Shown here: positions 24,994 through 33,752 of the stretch, piece after piece | How the letters are laid out: every line of letters starts with the position of its first letter | Numbering within the stretch: position 1 is the stretch's first letter | Assembly: GCA_910577645.1 (NCBI GenBank) | Contig: CAJTOL010000017.1 | Location: 1-64,000, forward strand | Length of the DNA: 64,000 nt | Origin: an uncultured Lachnospiraceae bacterium | Lineage (GTDB): Bacteria > Bacillota > Clostridia > Lachnospirales > Lachnospiraceae | Direction of reading: 5' to 3' | Notes under the pieces: generated by a model | Told to the model about the DNA's origin: nothing | What the model saw: only the letters and a program-made list of their open reading frames with translations | The model's database searches: none | Program-made: the position numbers and the translations under genes

Positions 24994-26222
24994 TCTACAC
25001 TCACCTCCAGAGCATCCTTTGAACTTATCTTGTCTGCTTTTATTGTAAGCTGGATCATTTCGGCCGGAAGGGCTTTTTTCATTTTCTTTGCCCCAATTTC
25101 CTTTCCGCCCTGCCTCACAACAATCCGGCAGTCTCTTATCAGTTTTCTTACGCGCATGGATAGGGTAACATCCTGTTCTCCGCTGATTTTTTGTGGGATG
25201 GTATGGCCAATGTTTCCATCCGTAGTAATTTCAATGGAACAGTCTTCCAAGGCCTTATTTTTTATGTATTCTGCAGCAGAATCCGCCAGCTTCTCTGCCT
25301 CCATGGACACAAAGTCTACCAAATCATGGACGTGGAGCACATTCCCTGCCGCAAAAATCCCGTCTATATTGGTCTGGAAATGCTCGTCTACCACTGCTCC
25401 TCTGGTTCGGTTATCCAGTGTTACTCCAGCATCAATGGACAGCTCATTTTCCGGAATCAGGCCCACAGACAGAATCAGGGTATCGCATTGATATTCTTTT
25501 TCTGTTCCGGGGACAGGTTTAAAGTGTTCATCTACCTGAGCCACCGTAACTCCTGTCAGCCGGGAATCTCCGTGGATCTCTGTTACGGTATGGCTTAGAT
25601 ACAAAGGAATATTATAATCATTTAAACACTGCTCAATATTTCTGGGAAGCCCGCTGGGGATGGGCTGAATCTCAAACACTGCCTGAACATGAGCTCCCTC
25701 TAAAGTCAGCCGTCTGGCCATAATCATGCCAATATCTCCGGAGCCCAGAATTACTACTTCCTTTGCAGGCATTCGGTTGTAAAGATTCATGTAAGCCTGA
25801 GCCACCCCGGCGGTAAATACACCGGTGGGACGTTCTCCCGGAATTCCCAATGCGCCTCTGGTCCGCTCCCTGCAGCCCATGGTCAGAATAACTGCCTGAG
25901 CCTGATACTGCACCAGCCCTTCTCTGGATGCCGCCGTTACTACCTTGTCTTTTGTAACCTCTAAAACCGTGGTATTGGTCATATAGGGAATCTCTTTTTC
26001 CACCACCTGATCGATAAATCGCTGGGCATATTCCGGGCCGCTTAAGGTAGTCTGAAAGCGGGTAAGGCCAAAGCCGTCGTGGATACACTGACGCAGAATT
26101 CCGCCCATGTGCTTTTCCCGCTCCAATATCAAAATGTCCCGAATTCCTTTTTTATACAGTTCTACGGCAGCTGCCAGCCCTGCGGGGCCTCCGCCTATGA
26201 TAATAACGTCTTTTTTCTCCAT
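24987..26222 (-). CDS. NAD(P)/FAD-dependent oxidoreductase (GlpB-position flavoprotein)
   Basis: 411 residues. FAD-binding GGGPAGLAAAVELYKKG at the N terminus, a second nucleotide site VVILGSGDIGMIMARRL near residue 155, and the GIFAAGNVLHVHDLVDFV block near residue 300. It is a pyridine-nucleotide-disulphide-type flavoprotein without redox Cys. In operons with a GlpA-like FAD enzyme and DUF1667 it probably relays electrons to NAD(P). Directly follows the GlpA-like gene with two bases between. Confidence 0.85.
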   Translation of the reverse strand: MEKKDVIIIGGGPAGLAAAVELYKKGIRDILILEREKHMGGILRQCIHDGFGLTRFQTTLSGPEYAQRFIDQVVEKEIPYMTNTTVLEVTKDKVVTAASREGLVQYQAQAVILTMGCRERTRGALGIPGERPTGVFTAGVAQAYMNLYNRMPAKEVVILGSGDIGMIMARRLTLEGAHVQAVFEIQPIPSGLPRNIEQCLNDYNIPLYLSHTVTEIHGDSRLTGVTVAQVDEHFKPVPGTEKEYQCDTLILSVGLIPENELSIDAGVTLDNRTRGAVVDEHFQTNIDGIFAAGNVLHVHDLVDFVSMEAEKLADSAAEYIKNKALEDCSIEITTDGNIGHTIPQKISGEQDVTLSMRVRKLIRDCRIVVRQGGKEIGAKKMKKALPAEMIQLTIKADKISSKDALEVSVEC

Positions 26223-26224
26223 AA

Positions 26225-27685
26225 TCAGTTTTCCTCCCGCACCTTTTTAAAGATTACCTGGGATCCCTGACGGGCGTAAAGAACTTCGGTCTCCTTCTTT
26301 CCCAGCTCTTCTTCAATCATCTGTTCGATCCGCATCTGGCAGTAGCCCCCCTGACACCGTCCCATCATGGAGCGGGTCCGGTACTTAACGCCTACCATAG
26401 TATTTACTCCCAGAGGGTTATGGATTGCCTGAAGGATTTCCGCCTTGGTTACCTTCTCACAGCGGCAGATTATCTCGCCGTAATCCGGATTTTCCTTAAT
26501 TATGCGAGCCTGCTCTTCCTTAGATAAATTCTCAAACCGGACAATTCCCTTCCGTCTGGGATTAAAATCAGGATTCTCCTTCAGTTCTTCCCGTTCCTTC
26601 ATCAAGCCTATGGCGTAGCGGGCAATGGGCACGGCAGCGGTCAGGCCCGGCGACTCAATCCCTACCAGGTTAATGGCATTGGGTGCCAAATCATCTTTTA
26701 TCTCGATCTTAAAGTCCTGAATTACCCCATTATCATCTACCCACTTAGGCAATATGCCGGAATAGTTGCGGATATAGTCTGCCTTATTAATATGAGGCCA
26801 GAGCCTGGAAGCGCTCTCTGCCAAATAATCCATATTTTTCTGAGAAACGCCATAATAGCCGAAATCATCCACCAGATCTGCATTAGGGCCAATGGTTACG
26901 TTCCCGTCAATGGTGTTGGTTACATGTATTCCCATATAGGTATTGCTGGGTACCGGGTAAACCGGCATGGGAAGGAGCGGGCCGGTTCTCTTGTCTAAGA
27001 TGATATAATCTCCCTTAGAACCGATAATTTTATAGCCCTTAATTCCCAGCATATACGAAATTTCCCCACACCCTAAACCAGCGGCGTTTACCACCCAGCG
27101 AGTGTGAAATTCTCCCTGTACCGTGGTGATGTGATAAATTCCCTGTTCATCCCGACGGATTGCAGTTACCTGATTGTTAAAAAAGTATTCCGCTCCGTTT
27201 TGATGTGCATTTTCCGCTAATGCAATGGTATAGTGAAACGGCTCTAAAATACCGCTGTTGGGAGAAAACATGGCAAATTTTCCTACTACTGCAGGCACAA
27301 GCTGATGAAGTTTTTCTTCATCAATAATCTCCAGCCCTTTTGAGCCGTTGACTTCCCCCTGCTTTAAGGTTCTCTTTAAGGTTTCCATGTCTTCTTCCGT
27401 ATTGCCTACCAGCACCTTACCGCAGCGCAGGAAGGGGAATTCCAGTTCTTCTGCCAGTTGCCCCATCATCTGGTTTCCTTCCACACACAGCTTCGCTTTT
27501 AAAGTCCCTTCATCATAGGCAAAGCCGCCGTGAACCACCGCGGAATTCCTTCCGCTGGTCTCATAGCAGACATCTAAGTTTTTCTCCAGAACCCCAATCT
27601 TCAGCTGATATCTGGACATTTCCCTGGCTATGGCGCTTCCTATCATACCTCCGCCGATAATCAGTACATCATATAATGGTTTCAT
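26225..27685 (-). CDS. GlpA-like FAD oxidoreductase with BFD [2Fe-2S] domain
   Basis: 486 residues. N-terminal FAD site IIGGGMIGSAIAREMSRY, a DAO-type fold to about residue 375, and a C-terminal BFD-like domain with EIICRCEKVTKAEI and RTRSMMGRCQGGYC, whose Cys pattern (CxC...CxxxxC) binds [2Fe-2S]. Anaerobic glycerol-3-phosphate dehydrogenase and hydroxy-acid oxidases share this design. With a LarA-like protein in the operon, a 2-hydroxy acid is as likely a substrate as glycerol-3-phosphate. First gene of the operon, ATG after GGAGGTG. Confidence 0.88.
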   Translation of the reverse strand: MKPLYDVLIIGGGMIGSAIAREMSRYQLKIGVLEKNLDVCYETSGRNSAVVHGGFAYDEGTLKAKLCVEGNQMMGQLAEELEFPFLRCGKVLVGNTEEDMETLKRTLKQGEVNGSKGLEIIDEEKLHQLVPAVVGKFAMFSPNSGILEPFHYTIALAENAHQNGAEYFFNNQVTAIRRDEQGIYHITTVQGEFHTRWVVNAAGLGCGEISYMLGIKGYKIIGSKGDYIILDKRTGPLLPMPVYPVPSNTYMGIHVTNTIDGNVTIGPNADLVDDFGYYGVSQKNMDYLAESASRLWPHINKADYIRNYSGILPKWVDDNGVIQDFKIEIKDDLAPNAINLVGIESPGLTAAVPIARYAIGLMKEREELKENPDFNPRRKGIVRFENLSKEEQARIIKENPDYGEIICRCEKVTKAEILQAIHNPLGVNTMVGVKYRTRSMMGRCQGGYCQMRIEQMIEEELGKKETEVLYARQGSQVIFKKVREEN

Positions 27686-27701
27686 CTGCCCACACCTCCA
27701 T

Positions 27702-27780
27702 ATTCATCCTATAAATATACTTTATTTTTATCATTTTTTAGGGTTTGCGTCAAGATTTTTCTTTAATTTATAGGATGAAT
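27702..27780 (-). promoter_or_regulatory. paired 15-bp operator-like inverted repeat around the GlpA-like promoter
   Basis: ATTCATCCTATAAAT (27702-27716) and its exact reverse complement (27766-27780) are 49 bases apart. On the minus strand TTGACG (a -35 candidate) lies between them and the inner copy covers the transcription start region. This suggests binding of a dimeric regulator at two sites, perhaps with looping. Confidence 0.6.
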
Positions 27781-28107
27781 TTAGATGCAAACAAAGAAAA
27801 ACCGCCAGCAAGCCTAGCGGCGACTGACGGGCCGAATGACGATTACTTAAGCCAGGCAATCTGTAATTCCCTAAGGCCGGCAGCTATATCGCCGCCTTTC
27901 TCCTATTACAAATTCCTCATAGTATTTTGTCAGGCTCCCTGGAATTTAACGGTTTCATCGCGGATTTCTTTCCAATTATTTATTGATTCATTGAACAATT
28001 TCACGAAGATGTCATCTTATTGTCACTGTAAAATTATCTATACCTACGATATAATATCATCAAGACTATTGCAATGGTTTAAATCTTTATAAGCGGCGGT
28101 TAAATAT
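27781..28107. other. gap with no gene
   Basis: No coding frame or tRNA. One small hairpin (CCGC...GCGG near 27811-27826) and a TATAAT-like box near 28050 that may serve the gene at 28108; otherwise nothing I can support. Confidence 0.4.
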
Positions 28108-29034
28108 ATGAAAAAATTAGCAGTATTATTACTTTCTGGTTCTATTGGTCTTAGCAACGCATTTTGTTCATTATTGTTTCTTGGGATTATATGTTTTTTA
28201 ATTACCAGAAATAGTACATTTATTGAATCCTCAGCTCCTGAACAAAGTAACTCAGATACATTTTTTGCCCAATTGGTTGACCATTATGTTGATGATGACA
28301 AATTAACGGCATTATATAATGAACCAGATATCCTTGAACGTTTAATAGCTTTTAATAAATGTCTGAATGAACAACTTAATTATTATGAATTATCCTTTCA
28401 AGCGCTCCAAAGTTTAGAGTATTTTAAAGGAACTGATAACTTTGTTAAAATATACAACAGAAAAGGCGACCAAATAAAAAATCAGAAAATAGAAATAGAT
28501 GAGCAAATTTGTTATGTAACATCATTAAATACAATTGGAGTAAATGAAAAATTTTTTAATGAATATTTACCACTTGTAGAGGAAGGAAATAGCTTCGCTT
28601 CTGAAGACTATATATTATCCACTTCAACTGAAATTCCAATAATATTAGGGCATCACTATAAAGAATACTATAAAGTTGGAGATATTATACAACTAAATTT
28701 TCTTGAAAAGAACTTTGACTTTTACATCAAAGGTTTTTTCCCGGAAAATCTATCTATATATTATAATAGCAAAAGCATTGATATAAATAATTACATATGT
28801 ATGCCCAGCTTCAACTATACTGCCAAAAGTGAAGATGCTAATGATAATTTAATTTGGTGGGCAAGGTATTACCTTCAAAAAAACCATGGATATATCAGGT
28901 ATAATTCCCAAGATGAGTTAGAATCTATCAAACAGATCGTAACTGAGTTGGCCCAAAAATATGACTTAGATTATTCAATCATAGATTCTGTTAATCGCAT
29001 AAGCAGAAGTCATGAAGGGGGTATCGCAAAATGA
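28108..29034 (+). pseudogene. FtsX/MacB-type permease, 3' truncated
   Basis: 308 residues: one N-terminal membrane helix (about 10-33) and an extracytoplasmic domain of about 270 residues. This is the usual first half of FtsX-like ABC permeases of the bacteriocin/antimicrobial-export type. The three C-terminal membrane helices that carry the FtsX domain are absent. The frame ends HEGGIAK*, exactly where the dispersed repeat copy C begins, so the gene appears cut by a rearrangement there. No ABC ATPase gene is nearby. AT-rich compared with its neighbours. Confidence 0.62.
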
Positions 29035-29108
29035 AATAAGGGAACTTTCTATTAGCGAAAATTGGCGGACAGCGTTAATAGAAAGTCCCTGCTTTCATTT
29101 TTCCCCCT
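29014..29108. repeat. dispersed repeat copy C with internal hairpin
   Basis: GAAGGGGGTATCGCAAAATG (29014-29033) faces TTTCATTTTTCCCCCTC (29092-29108). Inside, GGGAACTTTCTATTA pairs with TAATAGAAAGTCCC. The end of the truncated permease gene lies inside it. Confidence 0.65.
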
Positions 29109-29126
29109 CAGCTTTATATGTAGATA

Positions 29127-29176
29127 AATACGGAACGAATCCTGGCTTTTATGAATCCCTTCCGTATTTTATTTTG
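29127..29176 (+). terminator. rho-independent terminator
   Basis: AATACGGAA (29127-29135) pairs with TTCCGTATT (29160-29168), followed by TTATTTT. It probably belonged to the intact permease transcript. Confidence 0.65.
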
Positions 29177-29263
29177 ATATACTTTAAAAGGAGTCCTCGG
29201 TTGAAAGCGTAATTGGCTCTGAGCCTCCATTAGCATAAACGGTGCCAGTGGTTCTACTACAAA

Positions 29264-29950
29264 TTATTTAACATTTTCTACAATTTTTCTGATTTCATTT
29301 TCATCTGTTAACGTAGTCTGCAGAATATAGTAACTCTCATTGATATTCCAATATAAATAATTTTCAAAACGCTTGTCTTTTGATTTGAAAAACTGTCCGG
29401 TAGCATTATCTAACTCCAATTCGTATAAATCATAATGTTCGACATCAATTTGATAAATATGCTTTTTAGAAGACGTTTGTAATCGTATTATATCTCCATC
29501 GGAATTTGAATATGTTACATAATATCTTAATTTTGTAGAATGTGTTTCTGTAAGCCTGAAACCGTCTGGAATATAATTCAGTATGATTGGCTCTGTGGTT
29601 TCTGCAATATCATTAGTAAATGAAAATTGTATATATTTATCACAAATACTTGTAATAACATTATGGCAGGCAGCGCGTACTTCCTCAAATTGCAGTAATA
29701 CTGCAAAGCTGATACCTGTAATGAAAATAATTATGGATACAATTTTTTTGCAGTACCGCAATGTAGTTCGAGATAGTTCCCGAAAGCGTAATCGTTTAAT
29801 AAGTTGTTTCATCTTATAATCATAGTGCTCAGGAAGTACTACCTTATTTATTTTTTCAGATGGATAATTTTCTAGATCATCCAAGCTATTTTTAATAACA
29901 GTGGCTTTTAAAAGAGATTCCCACATTTCATTATTGTAATCATTTGCCAT
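29264..29950 (-). CDS. DUF4367-type anti-sigma-like membrane protein
   Basis: 228 residues: a cytoplasmic N-terminal part (1-75), one membrane helix (about 77-95, IVSIIIFITGISFAVLL) and an outer DUF4367-like domain (IILNYIPDGFRLTE, then YYVTYSNSDGDIIRLQ and ESYYILQTTLTDENEI). Overlap of 11 bases with the ECF sigma gene upstream marks a sigma/anti-sigma pair. It probably holds the sigma factor at the membrane until an outside signal. DUF4367 domains are common in such proteins of Clostridia. Confidence 0.78.
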   Translation of the reverse strand: MANDYNNEMWESLLKATVIKNSLDDLENYPSEKINKVVLPEHYDYKMKQLIKRLRFRELSRTTLRYCKKIVSIIIFITGISFAVLLQFEEVRAACHNVITSICDKYIQFSFTNDIAETTEPIILNYIPDGFRLTETHSTKLRYYVTYSNSDGDIIRLQTSSKKHIYQIDVEHYDLYELELDNATGQFFKSKDKRFENYLYWNINESYYILQTTLTDENEIRKIVENVK

Positions 29951-30479
29951 GAAGATATCCTCTCAGTTTGTCTTTTAAAAGAAGATTGGCCCGATAAAGC
30001 CGGGTTTCGACAGTGCGCTTTTGCAGGTTTAAAAAAGCAGCAATTTCTTCGTTGCTGAATTCATTAACATATCTTAATTCTAATACAGAGCGATATATTT
30101 CATTTAATTCCCCTATCGCTTTTTCGAGATAAGAAAGATCTTCGCTACGGATCATGTTATCAACAATTTCGTCAGAAGGAGAAGACAAATTCAGATGGGC
30201 TTCAAAAGATTCTTCTTGAATCTTGCTCTTATCTCGAAGATAGTTTATACAGTAATTCCGCGTAGCAGTAATAATATAATTTTGAGATTTTTTGTAGTTA
30301 TTCAAATCAATTTTATCTAAATGATAGGCCAGTCGTATAAAAATATCCTGCGACAAGTCTTCTATAAGGGTTTCATCATTTGTGTAACGTTTGAGTGTAA
30401 AATAAATGGTTTTGCCATAAGTTTCATATAATTTGGTAAATTTATCGCATTCTTCGTGGGTATCAAAAACTAGTATCAT
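29940..30479 (-). CDS. ECF-type RNA polymerase sigma factor
   Basis: 179 residues. Region 2 is read in DEETLIEDLSQDIFIRLAYHL-like sequence (about 35-60), region 4 in IYRSVLELRYVNEFSNEEIAAFLNLQKRTVETRLYRA (about 130-165), with a short linker rich in Ser. That is the ECF layout with sigma-2 and sigma-4 only. It directs transcription of a small regulon, likely including itself. Cotranscribed with the membrane anti-sigma. Confidence 0.88.
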   Translation of the reverse strand: MILVFDTHEECDKFTKLYETYGKTIYFTLKRYTNDETLIEDLSQDIFIRLAYHLDKIDLNNYKKSQNYIITATRNYCINYLRDKSKIQEESFEAHLNLSSPSDEIVDNMIRSEDLSYLEKAIGELNEIYRSVLELRYVNEFSNEEIAAFLNLQKRTVETRLYRANLLLKDKLRGYLHGK

Positions 30480-30496
30480 ATGTTAGACTCCTAATT

Positions 30497-30835
30497 TTAT
30501 TCTTTTTGGCAGTTTAATTCGGCCGAAATAATATAATCAAAAATGTTTAGAAGCTTTTCCTGCTCTTTTAACGGTAATTCTGTTAATCTTCTTTCAAGAT
30601 GTTTCAGTTGAGAATAGCTGTACATATTAATTTCGTCTCCAAGCAAACTGTCAGCAGGAATATTTAATGCATTGACGAGTTTAATAAGAGTGTCTAAGCT
30701 AGGAGATTTTTCACCACGTTCCATGTAAGAAATAAAAATAGTGCTACATTCGATCTTTTCGGCCAATCCTTCTTGACTATAGCCAGCCTGTTCCCTATAT
30801 TTCTGCATACGTTTTCCAAATGCTTTTTTATCCAT
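30497..30835 (-). CDS. XRE-family HTH regulator
   Basis: 112 residues. The HTH (about 8-62) reads KYREQAGYSQEGLAEKIECS with MERGEKSPSLDTLIKLVNAL. A helical tail of about 45 residues follows. It sits 17 bases before the sigma gene on the same strand and may control the sigma/anti-sigma operon. Confidence 0.85.
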   Translation of the reverse strand: MDKKAFGKRMQKYREQAGYSQEGLAEKIECSTIFISYMERGEKSPSLDTLIKLVNALNIPADSLLGDEINMYSYSQLKHLERRLTELPLKEQEKLLNIFDYIISAELNCQKE

Positions 30836-31054
30836 GTTAAAACCTCATCTTAGTTTAAAGTATAATACCTTTAGTATTATTTAATAAAGTATACAGAAAA
30901 TCGTAGGTTTATTACACAAACTATAAGTTTTATATTTAATACTATAAGTAGTGACATAATAAGTTTTGGGACAATTTTGTGACAATATAAGGACACCTTG
31001 TAGAAAAATGAAAAATTTTAGTGTTAATTATATTGTAGAAATGGGGGAATTGAT

Positions 31055-31420
31055 ATGACAGAGATGCAGATAAAACATTTATTGAGTAAATATATTTTTA
31101 TACAGCAAGAAATAGAGATATTAAAGAACTATGAATCCTGCTATAAAGAACCAATAGCAAGTAAATATAAGAAAAAGGAATTTTACATAAATCTTTTGTC
31201 CAGTGCAATAAAGATTTTGGATGAAAAAGAGCGCTTTGTAATTGAGACACATTTAATTAATCAGAAAACTTGGTTGGAAACAACAGAATTGTATGAAGGA
31301 AAGTGCGGAATTTTAAATAGGCGTTCAGAGCGAACATTGAAACGCATACAGTCAAAAGCGTTAACAAAGATATGGGATTTCATTACCAAGTTACCGATAG
31401 AGATTGATGATATAGAATAA
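31055..31420 (+). CDS. small sigma-region-4/ArpU-like protein
   Basis: 121 residues, ATG after GGGGGAAT. A helical N-terminal half and a C-terminal LDEKERFVIETHLINQ stretch with ERTLKRIQSKAL, like the sigma-4-type HTH of phage and plasmid regulators (ArpU type). It is divergent from the XRE gene over a 219-base AT-rich gap. Such proteins are typical of mobile-element cargo. Promoter specificity cannot be inferred. Confidence 0.55.
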   Translation: MTEMQIKHLLSKYIFIQQEIEILKNYESCYKEPIASKYKKKEFYINLLSSAIKILDEKERFVIETHLINQKTWLETTELYEGKCGILNRRSERTLKRIQSKALTKIWDFITKLPIEIDDIE

Positions 31421-31445
31421 AAGCCAGACACAGCTCTGCTTTTAT
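31417..31445. terminator. probable bidirectional terminator between convergent genes
   Basis: ATAAAAGC (31417-31424) pairs with GCTTTTAT (31438-31445) over a 13-base loop that can add three pairs (AGA/TCT). It lies between the ArpU-like gene and the GntR-type gene. Confidence 0.5.
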
Positions 31446-31485
31446 GCCTTATGAGACTGTGCATAAAAGCAAAACCATTTATCTC

Positions 31486-32175
31486 CTATTCTTTTTGTTC
31501 TTCCAAATACCTGTTTTCATTATACAGCAGGTGAAAATACATAGCCTGCTGGGCTTCCACCGCCTGCCTGTCCCGAATGGCATTAAAAATTGCCCGGTGG
31601 GAAATTCGGGTCTGTTCATATTCCACAGACTTAACCTCACTGGCAAATACTGTTATTCCTTTTCCGATAACCGGAACCAGGTTGGACATAACGCTGTTGT
31701 GGCTGCATATTGCAATCTGCTGATGGAATTCAATATCTTTATCCGAATAATCCTGGCGCTTTTCAATCATCTCTTCTATCTCTAAAAGAATCTCTTCCAG
31801 CTTTTCTATGTCCCCGGCCTCAGCATTTTGGGCCGCTAAAGCCGCAATCGGCGGTTCCAGCATTACCCGCACCTGAATCAGATCCCGGTTCAGCTTCTTT
31901 CGATCCTCAACCATAGAAAATCCAAAAGGATCATCTGCTACTCCCTGTTTTTCAGAAATGAAAGTTCCCGCTCCCTGCCGTATGGTCACAATATTTCGGG
32001 ATACCAGAAGCCGCAGCGCTTCCCGAACTGTATTTCGTCCCACCCCCAAACGCTCGGAAAGCTCTGCCTCTGTGGGAAGCTTATCTCCCGGGCCATAGCT
32101 GCCCTGCCGTATCAGATCAATCAGCTCTTTGGCCGCCTGTTCTGCTAATGTTTTGTGTTCTCCTTGTTTTTCCAT
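31486..32175 (-). CDS. FadR-subfamily GntR regulator
   Basis: 229 residues. Winged HTH at the N terminus (GSYGPGDKLPTEAELSERLGVGRNTVREALRLL, about 26-58) with IRQGAGTFI as the wing, then a helical FCD domain (MLEPPIAALAAQNAE, FHQQIAICSHNSVMSNLV) with His residues for metal. Members respond to organic acids such as lactate, gluconate or glucuronate. It could act on the LarA/GlpA-like or MATE genes, but no site ties it to either. ATG after GGAGAGGATA. Confidence 0.9.
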   Translation of the reverse strand: MEKQGEHKTLAEQAAKELIDLIRQGSYGPGDKLPTEAELSERLGVGRNTVREALRLLVSRNIVTIRQGAGTFISEKQGVADDPFGFSMVEDRKKLNRDLIQVRVMLEPPIAALAAQNAEAGDIEKLEEILLEIEEMIEKRQDYSDKDIEFHQQIAICSHNSVMSNLVPVIGKGITVFASEVKSVEYEQTRISHRAIFNAIRDRQAVEAQQAMYFHLLYNENRYLEEQKE

Positions 32176-32352
32176 TATCCTCTCCGCTTTATTTGTTTCT
32201 TCTAGATTATCATATTTCGTCCTTTTTTTCTACCGCCTCTTTTCTGCTTTCCGATTAATTGCTTTCCGCCAGATGCAAACACCGTTTGCGGGAGATCTGT
32301 CCCAAATGAATACGGCGCAGCAGGCTACGGATACCTGACCCCAGCAAAAGTA

Positions 32353-32381
32353 TTGCGCCGCCTTAGCAGGGATGGTATAAT
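32353..32381 (+). promoter_or_regulatory. promoter of the MATE gene with overlapping dyad
   Basis: TTGCGC (32353-32358), a 17-base spacer and TATAAT (32376-32381). A dyad CGGCGCA (about 32313) / TGCGCCG (about 32354) covers the -35, a plausible repressor site. Confidence 0.7.
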
Positions 32382-32402
32382 CAAAAATTGAGGTGATTTT
32401 AC

Positions 32403-33740
32403 ATGAATACAAAACAGTCTCTTACAGAAGGAAATATTGTAAAAAGTGTGATTTTGTTTTCCGTTCCCTTCCTTTTAGCCAACTTGATTCAGGCTTTGTA
32501 TGGGGCGGTGGATTTAATGGTTATTGGCTGGTATTGTTCGCCGGAAAGCGTGGCGGCAGTGTCCACAGGCACCCAGGTAACCCAGATTATCACAAGTATG
32601 GTCTCAGGTCTGACTTTGGGCGGTACCGTATTGGTAGGAAAATATGTAGGCATGAAACGGCCAAATGATGTGAGGGATACCATTGCCACCAATCTCTCGG
32701 TGTTCTTCATTGCAGGCATAATTTTGACCGCCCTTCTGCTGATTTTTGTATCTCCAATTTTGACAACCTTAAAAACTCCGGAGCTGTCCTTTCCTCTGGC
32801 AATGCAATATGTCTCTGTCTGCGCCTGGGGCGTTGTGTTTATCTGTGGATACAATGCTATCAGCGCCATTTTACGGGGGTATGGGGATTCCAAAAGCCCT
32901 TTGATTTTTGTGGCTGTCTCCGGTTTTCTTAATCTAATTGGAGATGTTCTTTTGGTAAAATATCTGCATATGGACGTTTCCGGAACCGCTCTGGCTACTA
33001 TCTGCTCCCAGGGAATCAGCATGATTTTAGCTATGGTTTATCTCAATAAGCGGGATTTTATTTTTCGGTTCCGGCTGAAGAATTTTAAAATTTCCAGAGA
33101 AAAGCTGCGGGAGCTGGCTTATGTGGGAATCCCCATTTCCCTTCAGGAATGTATGGTGCGCCTTTCCTTCTTATATCTGACCTCCGTCACCAACCGGCTG
33201 GGCGTTAACGCGGCGGCTGCTGTGGGCATTGCCAGTAAATACGATGTATTTGCCATGCTTCCCGCCACCTCTGTAGCCAACGCCCTGGCCGCCATTGTGG
33301 CCCAAAATTATGGCGCAAAGCAGTTTAAACGGATGAACCAGTCTCTGGCTGTGGGCATCTTGTTTGCCCTTCCTTTTTCTACCGCCTTCTTCCTGTGGGC
33401 CCAGATAAGTCCTGAATCTATGATCCGGGTATTTTCTAATGACGCCGCCATTATTGCAACCGGAATCCCATTTTTCAGGACCTGCAGCTTTGATTATCTG
33501 TGCGTACTGTTTGTGTTTACCCTAAATGGCTACTTAAACGGCCGCTCCCGGACTATGTTTACTATGGTAAGCTGCTGCTTTGGAGCTCTGGCCCTGAGGA
33601 TGCCGCTGATTTATGCCGCCTGCCATTATGCGCCGGACGAGCTGGGAATTATTGGGACCGTGGCTCCTGCTGTTTCTGGTATTATGGCGGTATATACGTT
33701 GGTTTATGTACTGCATTTAATGCGGAAAACAGAAAAATAA
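32403..33740 (+). CDS. MATE-family multidrug/metabolite efflux protein
   Basis: 445 residues with 12 hydrophobic segments in two halves. Family patterns include ALYGAVDLMVIGWYCSPESVAAVSTGTQ at TM1-2 and ISLQECMVRLSFLYLTSV at the start of the second half. It exports cationic or toxic organic compounds in exchange for Na+ or H+. ATG follows TTGAGGTG; the promoter above is close, leaving a very short leader. Confidence 0.9.
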   Translation: MNTKQSLTEGNIVKSVILFSVPFLLANLIQALYGAVDLMVIGWYCSPESVAAVSTGTQVTQIITSMVSGLTLGGTVLVGKYVGMKRPNDVRDTIATNLSVFFIAGIILTALLLIFVSPILTTLKTPELSFPLAMQYVSVCAWGVVFICGYNAISAILRGYGDSKSPLIFVAVSGFLNLIGDVLLVKYLHMDVSGTALATICSQGISMILAMVYLNKRDFIFRFRLKNFKISREKLRELAYVGIPISLQECMVRLSFLYLTSVTNRLGVNAAAAVGIASKYDVFAMLPATSVANALAAIVAQNYGAKQFKRMNQSLAVGILFALPFSTAFFLWAQISPESMIRVFSNDAAIIATGIPFFRTCSFDYLCVLFVFTLNGYLNGRSRTMFTMVSCCFGALALRMPLIYAACHYAPDELGIIGTVAPAVSGIMAVYTLVYVLHLMRKTEK

Positions 33741-33752
33741 AAAACCGCCTTT

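Noticed and set aside
32260..32400. Possible riboswitch before the MATE gene
   Set aside because: The -35/-10 pair (32353-32381) lies downstream of the hairpins, so they are not in the mRNA; the dyad is better read as an operator.
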